The translations under genes and the position numbers were made by a program. From Streptomyces lincolnensis (GTDB taxonomy: Bacteria > Actinomycetota > Actinomycetes > Streptomycetales > Streptomycetaceae), in contig NZ_JAIHON010000004.1 in the NCBI RefSeq assembly GCF_021173675.1, forward strand, positions 620,001-684,000: 64,000 bases of DNA, given 5' to 3'. The notes beneath the pieces are model-generated. The model was given only the letters and a program-made list of their open reading frames with translations. It did no database searches and was not told the DNA's origin. Below, piece by piece: positions 1 to 7,516 of this stretch (positions within the stretch are counted from its first letter, which is position 1; each line of letters begins with the position of its first letter).

Positions 1-999
1 GACGGAGTGGCCGAGACCGAGACCCGTGCCGAGGACACCGCCCGTCGCGAAGGCGAACAGGGACTGCGCGAGCTGGTTGGGTCCCTGTCCCGCCTCGATC
101 GACGCGAACGGGTGCAGCCAGTCCTCCACCCTGCTGTGCACATGCGGCTCCAGCCAGCCGACGGCGACCGCGCCCAGCGAGGCCAGCAGCAGGCCGACGG
201 CGATCCAGCCGGTGCGGCCGGTGGCGACGTAGAGCAGGACGACGAACAGGCCGAAGAACAGCAGCGAGGTGCCGAGGTCGCGTTCCAGGATCAGGACGCC
301 GACGCTGAGCAGCCAGATGGAGACGATCGGGCCGAGCACCCGCCCCGTGGGCAGTTGGAGCCGCCACAGCCGGCGGCCGGCGTACGCGAGCGCGTTGCGG
401 TTGGCCGCCAGGTACGCGGCGAAGAACACCGCGAGGAGCACCTTCGCGAACTCGCCCGGCTGGATGGAGAACCCGGCGATCCGGATCCAGATCCGGGCGC
501 CGTTCACGGCCGGGAAGAAGATCGGCAGGGTGAGCAGGACCAGCGCGGCGACGACACAGACGTAGGAGTAGCGCTGGAGCACCCGGTGGTCGCGCAGCAG
601 CAGGACGACCACGATGAACAGGGTCACCCCGAGCGTGGACCACACGAGTTGGGTGGGCGCCGCCCGGTCGCCCGGTGTCTCCAGGTCGAGCCGGTAGATC
701 AGGACCAGGCCCAGGCCGTTGAGCAGTACGCCGATGGGGAGCAGCAGCGGATCGCCGTACGGGGCGCGCCAGCGCACCGCCAGATGCGCCATCAGCGCGA
801 GCACGCCGAGCCCGGCGCCGTAGCCCGCGGCGCCGGGCGGGACGGTGCCGTTCCTGGCGAAGCCGACCGCGCAATAGCCGTACACCGACAGCAGGACGGC
901 GAGCACGATGAGGGCCAGCTCGACGCCACGGCGCCGGGGCAGACGTACGGCGGGGGTGGGCGGATCCGCTGTCCGTACGGTGGTTCCGGCCTTGGTCAT
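1..999 (-). CDS. FtsW/RodA/SpoVE-family SEDS protein, C-terminus outside window
   Basis: SEDS-family polytopic membrane protein. By family knowledge these are peptidoglycan glycosyltransferases or lipid II-handling proteins of elongation, division or sporulation. The first 333 residues are visible; the gene runs off the left edge. A short basic N-terminus is followed by successive hydrophobic segments (first about residues 27-46). The SEDS signature QPGEFAK lies at 180-186 and ERDLGTSLLFF, with the conserved Asp, at 239-249. The start is an ATG (MTKAGTT). An extended, Arg-rich N-terminus before the first helix is common in actinomycete RodA/FtsW paralogues. No transpeptidase gene is next to it inside the window, so which SEDS paralogue it is cannot be decided. 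Confidence 0.9.
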   Translation of the reverse strand, partial: MTKAGTTVRTADPPTPAVRLPRRRGVELALIVLAVLLSVYGYCAVGFARNGTVPPGAAGYGAGLGVLALMAHLAVRWRAPYGDPLLLPIGVLLNGLGLVLIYRLDLETPGDRAAPTQLVWSTLGVTLFIVVVLLLRDHRVLQRYSYVCVVAALVLLTLPIFFPAVNGARIWIRIAGFSIQPGEFAKVLLAVFFAAYLAANRNALAYAGRRLWRLQLPTGRVLGPIVSIWLLSVGVLILERDLGTSLLFFGLFVVLLYVATGRTGWIAVGLLLASLGAVAVGWLEPHVHSRVEDWLHPFASIEAGQGPNQLAQSLFAFATGGVLGTGLGLGHSV

Positions 1000-1042
1000 G
1001 TCCGGAACTTACCCAAATGGGGCGGCTTGTCTTCCTCCGCCC

Positions 1043-1411
1043 TCAGCACCAGCGTGGCGCGGGCCCGATGTTGTCGATGTACCGGGCCGCACCCCAGGCC
1101 CAGGTGCCGTCGGTCAGCAGGTACCACAGCGGGTTGCCGTCGATGGTCTGGCCGCCGGTCTTGCAGAAGATCTTGACGATCTCGCCCTTCTTGGCGAACC
1201 GGATGATCTGCGATCCGCGGTTCGGCGCGCTGCGCAGCGCCAGCGTGCTCGCGGTCACCACGCCCTTGTACAGGCGCGGCTTGTCCTGGTGGTGGTGACC
1301 CCAGTCACCACGAGGGTCCCAGTCGTCGCTCGCGACGGCGGGAGTGGCGGCGGCCGCGGCGGTGAGAGCGCCGGCGGCGACGGCTATCGCGAGACGGGAA
1401 CGCAGGGGCAT
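1043..1411 (-). CDS. Secreted small SH3-like domain protein
   Basis: A 122-residue exported protein. The N-terminus is a classic Sec signal (basic MPLRSR, Ala-rich core, likely cleavage after AVA near residue 27). The mature part, about 45-118, resembles a bacterial SH3 domain (TLALRSAPN, WYLLTDGTWAW, ARYIDN), as found in cell-wall-associated proteins. Two Cys, one at the extreme C-terminus, could form a disulphide outside the cell. The start was chosen at MPLRSR because GGAGG sits 8 nt upstream; an in-frame ATG further 5' has no such site. It stands alone between convergent-free neighbours, and no partner enzyme is obvious. Function is unknown beyond a probable wall- or ligand-binding role. 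Confidence 0.75.
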   Translation of the reverse strand: MPLRSRLAIAVAAGALTAAAAATPAVASDDWDPRGDWGHHHQDKPRLYKGVVTASTLALRSAPNRGSQIIRFAKKGEIVKIFCKTGGQTIDGNPLWYLLTDGTWAWGAARYIDNIGPAPRWC

Positions 1412-1538
1412 GGGGGGTACCTCCATGAATGGGCGAAACCTGACTAATCGCCACATTAGGAGTAACGGCGGGCTCTCGCCCGTCACGCTGGTCCATAGGA
1501 GAGGCCAGAGAAGAGGCGATAGCGGAAACGCCCAGCTC

Positions 1539-2777
1539 TTACGGCAATGTCAGCTCGGCCACCGCGCCGCCGTCCCGCGCGTTGCGGAGGACCAGCCGCG
1601 CCCCCAGCACCTCCGCCTGCCCCATCGCGATGGTCAGCCCCAGCCCGTGCCCCTTGGAACCCCCCTCCGTACGGAACCGCTGCGGCCCGTGCTCCACGAG
1701 GTACGCCGGGTACCCCTCGCCGTGATCCCGCACGGTCACCACGTGCCCGTCCACGGTCAACACCACCGGCGGCGCCCCGTGCCGATGGGCGTTGGCCACC
1801 AGGTTCCCCAGCACCCGCTCCAGCCGCCGCCGATCCGTCTCGACCCGCGCGTCCCGCAGGACGACGACCTCCGTGTCCGTCCCCGACGCCCGCACCACCC
1901 GCGCGGCCAGCGCCCTCAACTCCTCGGTGTCCAGCTCCTGCCGCTCCCGCCCGGTGTCCAGCCGGGAGATCTCCAGCAGGTCCTCGGTGAGCGTCCGCAA
2001 CGCCGCCACCCGGTCCCGCACCAGCTCGGTCGGCCGCCCCGGCGGCAGCAGCTCGGCCGCCGCGTGCAGCCCCGTCAACGGCGTACGCAACTCGTGGGCC
2101 ACGTCGGCGGTGAACCGCTGCTCGCTCTGGAGCTTGCCCTGCAACGAGGAGGCCATCGAGTCCAGCGCGGCGGCGACCGCGGCCACCTCGTCCTCGGGAC
2201 GGCTCGGGTCCTTCGTACGGGGATCACCGACTCGCGCGTCCAGGTCGCCCGCGGTGATCCGCCGCGCCACCTGGGCGGTGGTGTGCAGCCGCCGGGTCAC
2301 CCGGGTCACGGCGAACGCGCCCACCAGCAGCGTCACCCCGATCGCCAGCGCCGACGACCAGACGATCGCCCGGTCGAGGGCGTCGATGGTGCGCTTGCCC
2401 TGCGAGTAGTCGACCGCCACGGCCAGCGTCCGGTCGCCGTCGACCGGGCCCGCCGCCCACATCGTGGCGCGGCCGTGCCGCTCGCCGACCATGGTGCCGT
2501 GCTCCCCGGCAGCGGCCAGCTCCCGCAGCGGCCCCGGCAGGTCGGGGGGATCGACCCCGGCGTCCCACGTCAGCGAGTCCCCGGCCTCGAAGGCCGACGT
2601 GGCGTCCTTCAGCCGGGCCAGGGCGAGTTCGCGCGCCTGGCCGACGGTCTGGTTCGTCACCGAGACGTGCACGAGGATGCCGAGCAGCGCCGCGAGGCCG
2701 CAGCACATCACCGTGATGAAGACGGCGGCCTTCACGGCGAGCGCGCCCGTCCAGCGGGGGAGCGCGGGCCGTCTCAT
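1539..2777 (-). CDS. Membrane sensor histidine kinase, no adjacent response regulator
   Basis: A 412-residue HisKA-type sensor kinase. Two membrane segments (about 15-38 and 138-160) flank a roughly 100-residue extracellular sensor region. A HAMP-like linker (160-214) follows, then the phosphoacceptor box HELRTPLTG with His228, the N box NLVANAHRHG (about 325-334), DHGEGY at 351 and GHGLGLTIA at 376. The ATG overlaps the TGA of the upstream lipoprotein gene (ATGA), so the two are translationally coupled. The start at MRRPALPRW is set by that overlap. The expected partner regulator is absent on both sides within the visible region. The stimulus and target are unknown; the coupled lipoprotein is the natural candidate for a sensory accessory. 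Confidence 0.9.
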   Translation of the reverse strand: MRRPALPRWTGALAVKAAVFITVMCCGLAALLGILVHVSVTNQTVGQARELALARLKDATSAFEAGDSLTWDAGVDPPDLPGPLRELAAAGEHGTMVGERHGRATMWAAGPVDGDRTLAVAVDYSQGKRTIDALDRAIVWSSALAIGVTLLVGAFAVTRVTRRLHTTAQVARRITAGDLDARVGDPRTKDPSRPEDEVAAVAAALDSMASSLQGKLQSEQRFTADVAHELRTPLTGLHAAAELLPPGRPTELVRDRVAALRTLTEDLLEISRLDTGRERQELDTEELRALAARVVRASGTDTEVVVLRDARVETDRRRLERVLGNLVANAHRHGAPPVVLTVDGHVVTVRDHGEGYPAYLVEHGPQRFRTEGGSKGHGLGLTIAMGQAEVLGARLVLRNARDGGAVAELTLP

Positions 2778-3583
2778 CGGCCGCTCGACGAGGACGAGGG
2801 GGAAGGTGAGGTGGAGGACGAGGGGGAAGGTGAGGTGGAGGACGAGGGGGAGACGGACGGCGAGGCGGCCGGTGACGCGGAGGCGGACGGCGACGCCGAG
2901 GGGTGTCTGCCGCCCTTCCTGCCGTCGACCCGCAGCATCTCGTCGTGGGTGAGCAGCATGACGCGCTGGTCGGGGTCCCAGGTCCACTGGAAGCGGTACT
3001 CGTAGCTCGCGATGTCCGACGGCGAGTGGATGATCACGGACCGCCCCGCCAGCTCGACGCCGGTCACCGCGTCGTCGTTGGACATCACCCGCACCAGCCG
3101 GCCCGACTCGAAGGTGTAGACGCGGACCGCCGTTTGGTTGCCGGGCAGCAGCCGGAACCCCAGCGTGAGGTCGTCGCGGCCGTCACCGGTGAGATCGCGG
3201 TAGTACGGCCGCAGCACCGGACACCGGCCCTTCGCGGGGCCCTCGCCGCAGTCGGCCATGCGCCGGGCCGTCTCGTGGTACGGCGCCTTGATGCCCGTGT
3301 ACGCGTCGGGGTGCTGGGAGATCTCCGCCCGGACGACGGCCACCGGGTCGACCTTGTGGATGTCGTCGCGCGGAGCCCTGATGCCCTTCATGAGCTCGGA
3401 CTCGCCGTCGTCGTAGTCCCAGGCGGGGCTGGACGCGGGGGTCAGATCCGGCCACAGCCGGTCCGGGCTGATCGCGGTCGCGGTCGGCCCCGCCCCGCGG
3501 AGCGCGCCGGTGTCCCCGCAGGCCGTCAGGGCCACCGGCAGCAGGGCGACGGTGACGGCGAGGCGGAGACGGGTGCGGGGCAC
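2774..3583 (-). CDS. Lipoprotein with FG-GAP/VCBS-like motif, coupled to kinase
   Basis: A 269-residue exported lipoprotein from a GTG start. Its signal peptide ends in a lipobox (ALTAC, Cys22). A DLTGDGRDD motif at about 130-138 matches the Ca-binding loop of FG-GAP/VCBS repeats and is followed by a stretch on reported-value style beta strands. The C-terminus from about residue 230 is a Ser/Pro-rich low-complexity tail. The tail is encoded by a 24-bp tandem repeat in the DNA and ends exactly in the overlap with the kinase start. The GTG was chosen because the signal peptide begins there; an upstream in-frame start would add 24 residues before it. A role as periplasm-side partner of the downstream sensor kinase is inference from the coupling. 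Confidence 0.75.
   Translation of the reverse strand: MPRTRLRLAVTVALLPVALTACGDTGALRGAGPTATAISPDRLWPDLTPASSPAWDYDDGESELMKGIRAPRDDIHKVDPVAVVRAEISQHPDAYTGIKAPYHETARRMADCGEGPAKGRCPVLRPYYRDLTGDGRDDLTLGFRLLPGNQTAVRVYTFESGRLVRVMSNDDAVTGVELAGRSVIIHSPSDIASYEYRFQWTWDPDQRVMLLTHDEMLRVDGRKGGRHPSASPSASASPAASPSVSPSSSTSPSPSSSTSPSPSSSSSGR
2790..2837. repeat. 24-bp tandem repeat, two full copies plus partial
   Basis: Two identical 24-nt units (starting gaggacgagggggaag) followed by a partial third. They lie in frame in the 3' end of the lipoprotein gene and encode the Ser/Pro-rich tail. Being a multiple of three, copy-number changes would lengthen or shorten the tail without altering the coupled kinase start. 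Confidence 0.9.
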
Positions 3584-3682
3584 GGTGCTCTCAGGGGCTG
3601 GGTGGCGGGTGGTGATCGCGTCCACTTTATTCGCGGGGGCGTCCTTTGTGCGCACCAGAGGGAATCGCCTGTGGAGAAACGA

Positions 3683-4189
3683 TTACTCGGCGAGTTCCTC
3701 AAGCAGCCGGGCCGTCGGCAGCCCCGCCTTCAGATACGCCACGAAGAGCTCGTTGTGCAGCGCCCACGGCGAGCGCCGGGTGCGGATCAGCCGGATCGCC
3801 TCGTCGGCGGAACGCCCCTGGCGGATCAGGGCGTGCGCGACGACCAGGCCCGAGCGGTTGTAGCCGTGATAACAGCGGACGAGGACCTTGCGGCCCTCGT
3901 CCAGCGCGTCACAGGCGGCCTGCGCCAGCCGTATCACCCCGGCGAGCTGAGTACCGTCCAGCGGTCCGTCGGGAATCGGCCACACATGGTGCTCGACCCC
4001 GGGATCGGGACCGTGCCCGGGCAGCCTCAACAGCGTCTGGACGAGATCGAACTCGTCCCGCACGACCGCCGGCCCGACCTGTCCGGACCGACCGCCGAAC
4101 TCGTGCCCGCCCATCCACAGGCCGGGCACGATCTCGTTCCACGGACTGTCCGGAGCCGGTACGTCGGTCTCTTTCCCGCGCGTCCGCAA
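3683..4189 (-). CDS. Dual-specificity/tyrosine phosphatase-like protein
   Basis: A 168-residue cytosolic protein of the Cys-based phosphatase fold. The P-loop CYHGYNRSG carries the CX5R signature with Cys106 and Arg112, and is preceded by Arg where most families have His. An Asp in the PIPDGPLD stretch (about 74-78) is a candidate general acid. The start is a TTG with GGGAGG five bases upstream; no better in-frame ATG or GTG gives a full domain. It is transcribed away from the NERD-like gene, with a 124-bp shared upstream region. Substrate is unknown: protein phosphotyrosine or a phosphoinositide-like or nucleotide substrate are all possible in this superfamily. Confidence 0.8.
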   Translation of the reverse strand: MRTRGKETDVPAPDSPWNEIVPGLWMGGHEFGGRSGQVGPAVVRDEFDLVQTLLRLPGHGPDPGVEHHVWPIPDGPLDGTQLAGVIRLAQAACDALDEGRKVLVRCYHGYNRSGLVVAHALIRQGRSADEAIRLIRTRRSPWALHNELFVAYLKAGLPTARLLEELAE

Positions 4190-4313
4190 CGGCGCCTCCC
4201 CAAGCCCCCGTCGACCGACTCCATACGTACCCGGGCTGACTCCTCTTCAAAGGTAACCGCCTTCTTGCCCCTGGAGCACCCCGCCTGTTCCCATGGTCGA
4301 GGGGTGATGGTGC

Positions 4314-5117
4314 ATGAGCGGACTGCGCGTCGTGCCGACCTGGCGCCACGGTCAGGAACGGCTGTACGTCTGCCTCACGGACGGCAGGAACATCGCCTGG
4401 TACGACCGTGAGGCCGCCCGGGTCAACCTGCTCAGCGAGGACCGCAGAGAGGATGTGCTCGACGTCCTCGGGCCCTTCCTCACCGGCCCGGTGGCGATCG
4501 GCCCGCCCCCGGTGCCCACCCCCGCCGAACTGGCCCGGCTCTCCCTCCACCCGGACGACGACCTGGCGCCCAACCGCCCCGGCGAGGCGCTCCAGGTCGC
4601 CCTGGACCGGGACCCGGGCCCCGCGCACCGGCTGCGCCCCGACCCGCGCCGCCGGGCCCTCGCCGCGGAACAGACGGTGGGCGACGCCCTGGACCGGCTG
4701 GACGGCGCCGGCTGGCACACCCTGCACTCCGTCCCGCTGCCCGGCGGCGACCGCATCCACCATCTGGCGATCGGCCCCGGCGGCCTGTTCGCCGTCCACA
4801 CGGTGTACGCCCGCAAGCAGCGGGTCACCGTCGCCGACCCGATGGTCACCCTGGGGCGGCGCGAGCCGACCGCGCTGCTGCGGCGCGTGCGCGCGGACGC
4901 CGACCGGGCCTCCTACGCCCTGACGGCCGAGGTCCATCCCGTGCTCGCGCTCGTCGAACCGGCGGACGTGTCGGTCACCGCCCCGTTGCGGGCGGCGCGG
5001 GTGCTGACGGACGCGGAGGTGGCGGGGCTGGCCCGCACGGGCGGCGTGCTGAAGCCGGCGGACGTGGAGGCGCTGCACGCGATGGCCCGGGACCGGAACA
5101 CCTGGGTGCGGGTGTGA
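4314..5117 (+). CDS. NERD-like (nuclease-related domain) protein
   Basis: A 267-residue soluble protein. The central-to-C-terminal part contains a segment resembling the NERD core: TLHSVPLPGG, then RIHHLAIGPGGLFAVHT at about 145-162. NERD domains are related to restriction-type nucleases. Here the Asp usually found in the first motif is His and no clear E-x-K follows, so nuclease activity is doubtful. The N-terminal 90 residues look like a small beta-rich module and have no family I recognise. The start ATG follows a gaggggt stretch. The gene converges on the haloperoxidase gene, with a shared hairpin at the end. Function cannot be stated. Confidence 0.65.
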   Translation: MSGLRVVPTWRHGQERLYVCLTDGRNIAWYDREAARVNLLSEDRREDVLDVLGPFLTGPVAIGPPPVPTPAELARLSLHPDDDLAPNRPGEALQVALDRDPGPAHRLRPDPRRRALAAEQTVGDALDRLDGAGWHTLHSVPLPGGDRIHHLAIGPGGLFAVHTVYARKQRVTVADPMVTLGRREPTALLRRVRADADRASYALTAEVHPVLALVEPADVSVTAPLRAARVLTDAEVAGLARTGGVLKPADVEALHAMARDRNTWVRV

Positions 5118-5140
5118 TCCGCGGATGCGGATGCGGGTGA

Positions 5141-5159
5141 GCGGGGTGGTTCACCCCGC
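5141..5159. terminator. Hairpin between convergent genes
   Basis: Perfect 8-bp stem (gcggggtg / caccccgc) with a 3-nt loop, just after the NERD-like gene. The right arm begins inside the stop codon of the convergent haloperoxidase gene. It probably serves as a terminator in both directions; there is no U-run, which is usual in Streptomyces. Confidence 0.55.
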
Positions 5160-6467
5160 CGGCCGGAAGTAGTGGTCCATCGTCCGGTGGCCGATCCGCG
5201 CGCCGACCCTGTTGCCCACCACGTCCGCGGTGCGGAAGTGGATGCCGCTCCAGACACGGGCGTCGATCACGTCGCGGTTGAAGTCGGCGGAGCTGGTGTA
5301 CACGCGGGTGGTGCCGGTGACGGCCGAGGTGAGCCGGAGGTCGATCTCGCCACCGGTGAGACGGTCGAGTACGGCCATGACGGCGCCGTCGTTGGCGCAG
5401 TGGCCGCCGATGTACTCCGGGTACGGGGGCGTGCGCAGCAGCGGTTCCCAGGTGGGGTCGGCCTCGGTGGCGGGGTTGCCGTCGGTGTCGGCGAGCCGGA
5501 CCGCGTGGATCGGACGCCAGTAGGCGTAGTGGAACTTGGCGTTCCAGGTGGTGATCGTCGCGTCGGCGGCAGCGGTGTTGGCGGCGGCGAACAGCCGGGC
5601 CGCGTCGACGATGTCGAGCCCGTGCCGGGTGACGTGGTCGGCGTAGGCGCGCTGGAACTGCTGGGGCAGCGGATCGGAGAAGAAGCGGGCGGTCTCGGTC
5701 TGCCACGGTGTCCGCTCGGTGCTGTCCTTCCCGCCGACCGCCCTCACCTCGGCCAGGTCCCGGGCGTACCGCTTGGAGGCCAGTGCGGGCGGCGGGCCCG
5801 GCACGAACCGGTCCGGCGCGTCGAAGGTCATCGGCCGCACCTTGCCCAGCCACGGGTTCACCGCGGCGCTGTGGCCGGGCGGGGCGGGACGCCAGACGCC
5901 CGGGGCCGGCTCCGGGGCGAACGGCACGTCGGCGCCGCGTCCGTCGTCCTCGCGCAGCTCGATGATCCGGTCGGCGGCGCGGTGCCCGAACCGGACACCC
6001 CGCTCCTCGGCCTTCCCGTCGGGGATCGTGTCCAGGGAGGCGGCGAGGGCCGCGTCGAGCCGGGCCCGGGACGCGGGGAAGTAGGTGAGCAGCACCCGGT
6101 GGGCGGCCGCCGCGGCCGCCGCCTCGGAGGAGGCGTGGTGCGGGCCGCGCGCGTGCCACTTGTACGGCGTGTAGCGGCCCTCGATGCCGACCACCGCGTT
6201 GTAGACGGCGGCCGAGACGAAGCCGTACCAGAGGAAGGGTTCGGCCGTGGGACGCCTCGCGTCACCGGCGACGACGTCCACCGCGGTGCGGCTCCAGTCG
6301 GTGACGACCCGGGCGCCGGGGGCCGTGCGCGACGGCCGGTCCTGCGCCGCGGTGCGGTCCTGCGCCGCGGTGCTCGGCGCCGCCCAGGACAGCGCGCCGA
6401 GGGTGAGCGCGGCGAGACCGGCGGCGAGGGTGCGGCGGCGGGTGCGGGAGGGGGGTGGCGTGTCCAT
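5151..6467 (-). CDS. Tat-exported vanadium haloperoxidase/PAP2-family protein
   Basis: A 438-residue exported member of the vanadium-chloroperoxidase/PAP2 superfamily. The N-terminus has a twin-arginine signal (RTRRRTLAAGL) and a hydrophobic Ala/Leu core, so a folded protein is likely exported by Tat. C-terminal family motifs are YPEYIGGH (equivalent of the SGH element), RPIHA in the middle, and GIHFRTADVVGNRVG near the end with the conserved His. In this family the motifs bind vanadate or phosphate. The Streptomyces members nearest this layout are secreted proteins of unknown substrate, so halogenating activity should not be assumed. The ATG start is fixed by the signal peptide. The 95 bp upstream is G/T-rich with imperfect ggtcggtcg repeats. 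Confidence 0.85.
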   Translation of the reverse strand: MDTPPPSRTRRRTLAAGLAALTLGALSWAAPSTAAQDRTAAQDRPSRTAPGARVVTDWSRTAVDVVAGDARRPTAEPFLWYGFVSAAVYNAVVGIEGRYTPYKWHARGPHHASSEAAAAAAAHRVLLTYFPASRARLDAALAASLDTIPDGKAEERGVRFGHRAADRIIELREDDGRGADVPFAPEPAPGVWRPAPPGHSAAVNPWLGKVRPMTFDAPDRFVPGPPPALASKRYARDLAEVRAVGGKDSTERTPWQTETARFFSDPLPQQFQRAYADHVTRHGLDIVDAARLFAAANTAAADATITTWNAKFHYAYWRPIHAVRLADTDGNPATEADPTWEPLLRTPPYPEYIGGHCANDGAVMAVLDRLTGGEIDLRLTSAVTGTTRVYTSSADFNRDVIDARVWSGIHFRTADVVGNRVGARIGHRTMDHYFRPAG

Positions 6468-6562
6468 GCGGCTCTTTCTGGTCGGTCGCGAGGTGGGTCG
6501 TGAGGTCGGTCGCGGGGTCCGCCGCGTGGTTGGTGGGGCTCGGTCGGTCAGGACGGTGCCGC

Positions 6563-7444
6563 TCAAGGCAGCGGCCCGGCGTGCTTCCGGTCGAGCAGGG
6601 GGGCCAGCAGGTCGCCGTGGTCCTGTACGCGGGGGGCGATGTCCGGTGCCTGGAAGGCCAGCTGGGCGGGGTTGCCGCACTGCTCGACCTCCGTCCAGGT
6701 CACCGGCGCCGACACCAGCGGCCGGGCGCGGGCCCGCAGGGTGTAGGGCGTGGCCGTCGTCTTGCGCGCGGCGTTCTGGCTCCAGTCCACGAACACCTTT
6801 CCGGGCCTGAGGTTCCGCGTCATCCGGTGGACGACCAGCCGGGGCATCGCCCGCTCCGCCTCGACGGCCAGCTCCTTGGCGTACTCCGACACCTGGTCGG
6901 ACGAGGCCCCCCGTACGGCAGCCAGCAGGTGCAGCCCCTTCGACCCGGCGGTCTTCGGGTACGCCTCGATCCCGTCCGCCGCGAGCCGCTCGCGCAGCCA
7001 CAGGGCGACCTCGCAGCACTCGACGACCGTCGCCGGCGCCCCCGGGTCCAGGTCGAACACCAGCCGGTCGGCCTCGTCGGGCCTGTCCACCAGCCACTGG
7101 TGGGTGTGGAACTCGGTGACCAGGTTCGCCGCCCACATCAGGCTCGCCAGGTCCTGCACCAGCACCATCCGGGCCGGCCCCTCCGAGCGGGGCACCTCGG
7201 CGGTGGTGACCCAGTCGGGCGTACCGGGCGGGACGTTCTTGGTGAAGAACACCTGCCCGTCGGGGCCGTCGGGATAGCGCAGGAAGGACACCGACCGCCC
7301 GCGCAGATGGGGCAGCAGGACCTCGGCGGTGGTCGCGTAGTAGTGCAGCACCTCGCCCTTGGTGAAACCGGTCGCGGGATACAGCACCTTCTCCAGGTTG
7401 CTGAGCGCGAGCCTTCGCCCCTCCACCTCTGTGATCGGCGTCAT
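6563..7444 (-). CDS. ligD: LigD-type primase-polymerase (NHEJ polymerase domain)
   Basis: A 293-residue stand-alone polymerase domain of the archaeo-eukaryotic primase type, matching the polymerase module of mycobacterial LigD. The metal-binding pair DLD lies at residues 131-133 and the third acidic residue is probably in KVFVDWSQN (Asp220). SKGLHL at about 168-173 is the conserved nucleotide-binding turn. In the family this domain adds ribo- or deoxynucleotides to broken ends during Ku-dependent end joining. No nuclease or ligase module is fused, so ligation must come from another gene. It is divergent from ku over a 72-bp AT-richer gap, which implies shared regulation. ATG start. Confidence 0.93.
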   Translation of the reverse strand: MTPITEVEGRRLALSNLEKVLYPATGFTKGEVLHYYATTAEVLLPHLRGRSVSFLRYPDGPDGQVFFTKNVPPGTPDWVTTAEVPRSEGPARMVLVQDLASLMWAANLVTEFHTHQWLVDRPDEADRLVFDLDPGAPATVVECCEVALWLRERLAADGIEAYPKTAGSKGLHLLAAVRGASSDQVSEYAKELAVEAERAMPRLVVHRMTRNLRPGKVFVDWSQNAARKTTATPYTLRARARPLVSAPVTWTEVEQCGNPAQLAFQAPDIAPRVQDHGDLLAPLLDRKHAGPLP

Positions 7445-7516
7445 ACGATGAGAATTCCAGAGATTTAGTCGAAGACACGCACAAGACGTCTCAAACCGAT
7501 CGAAAGGGTGCTGCAC

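Noticed and set aside
5151..6467. Calling the PAP2/haloperoxidase-like protein a true halogenating enzyme linked to secondary metabolism
   Set aside because: Only the fold motifs are present and there is no biosynthetic neighbourhood, so substrate or halide use cannot be claimed.
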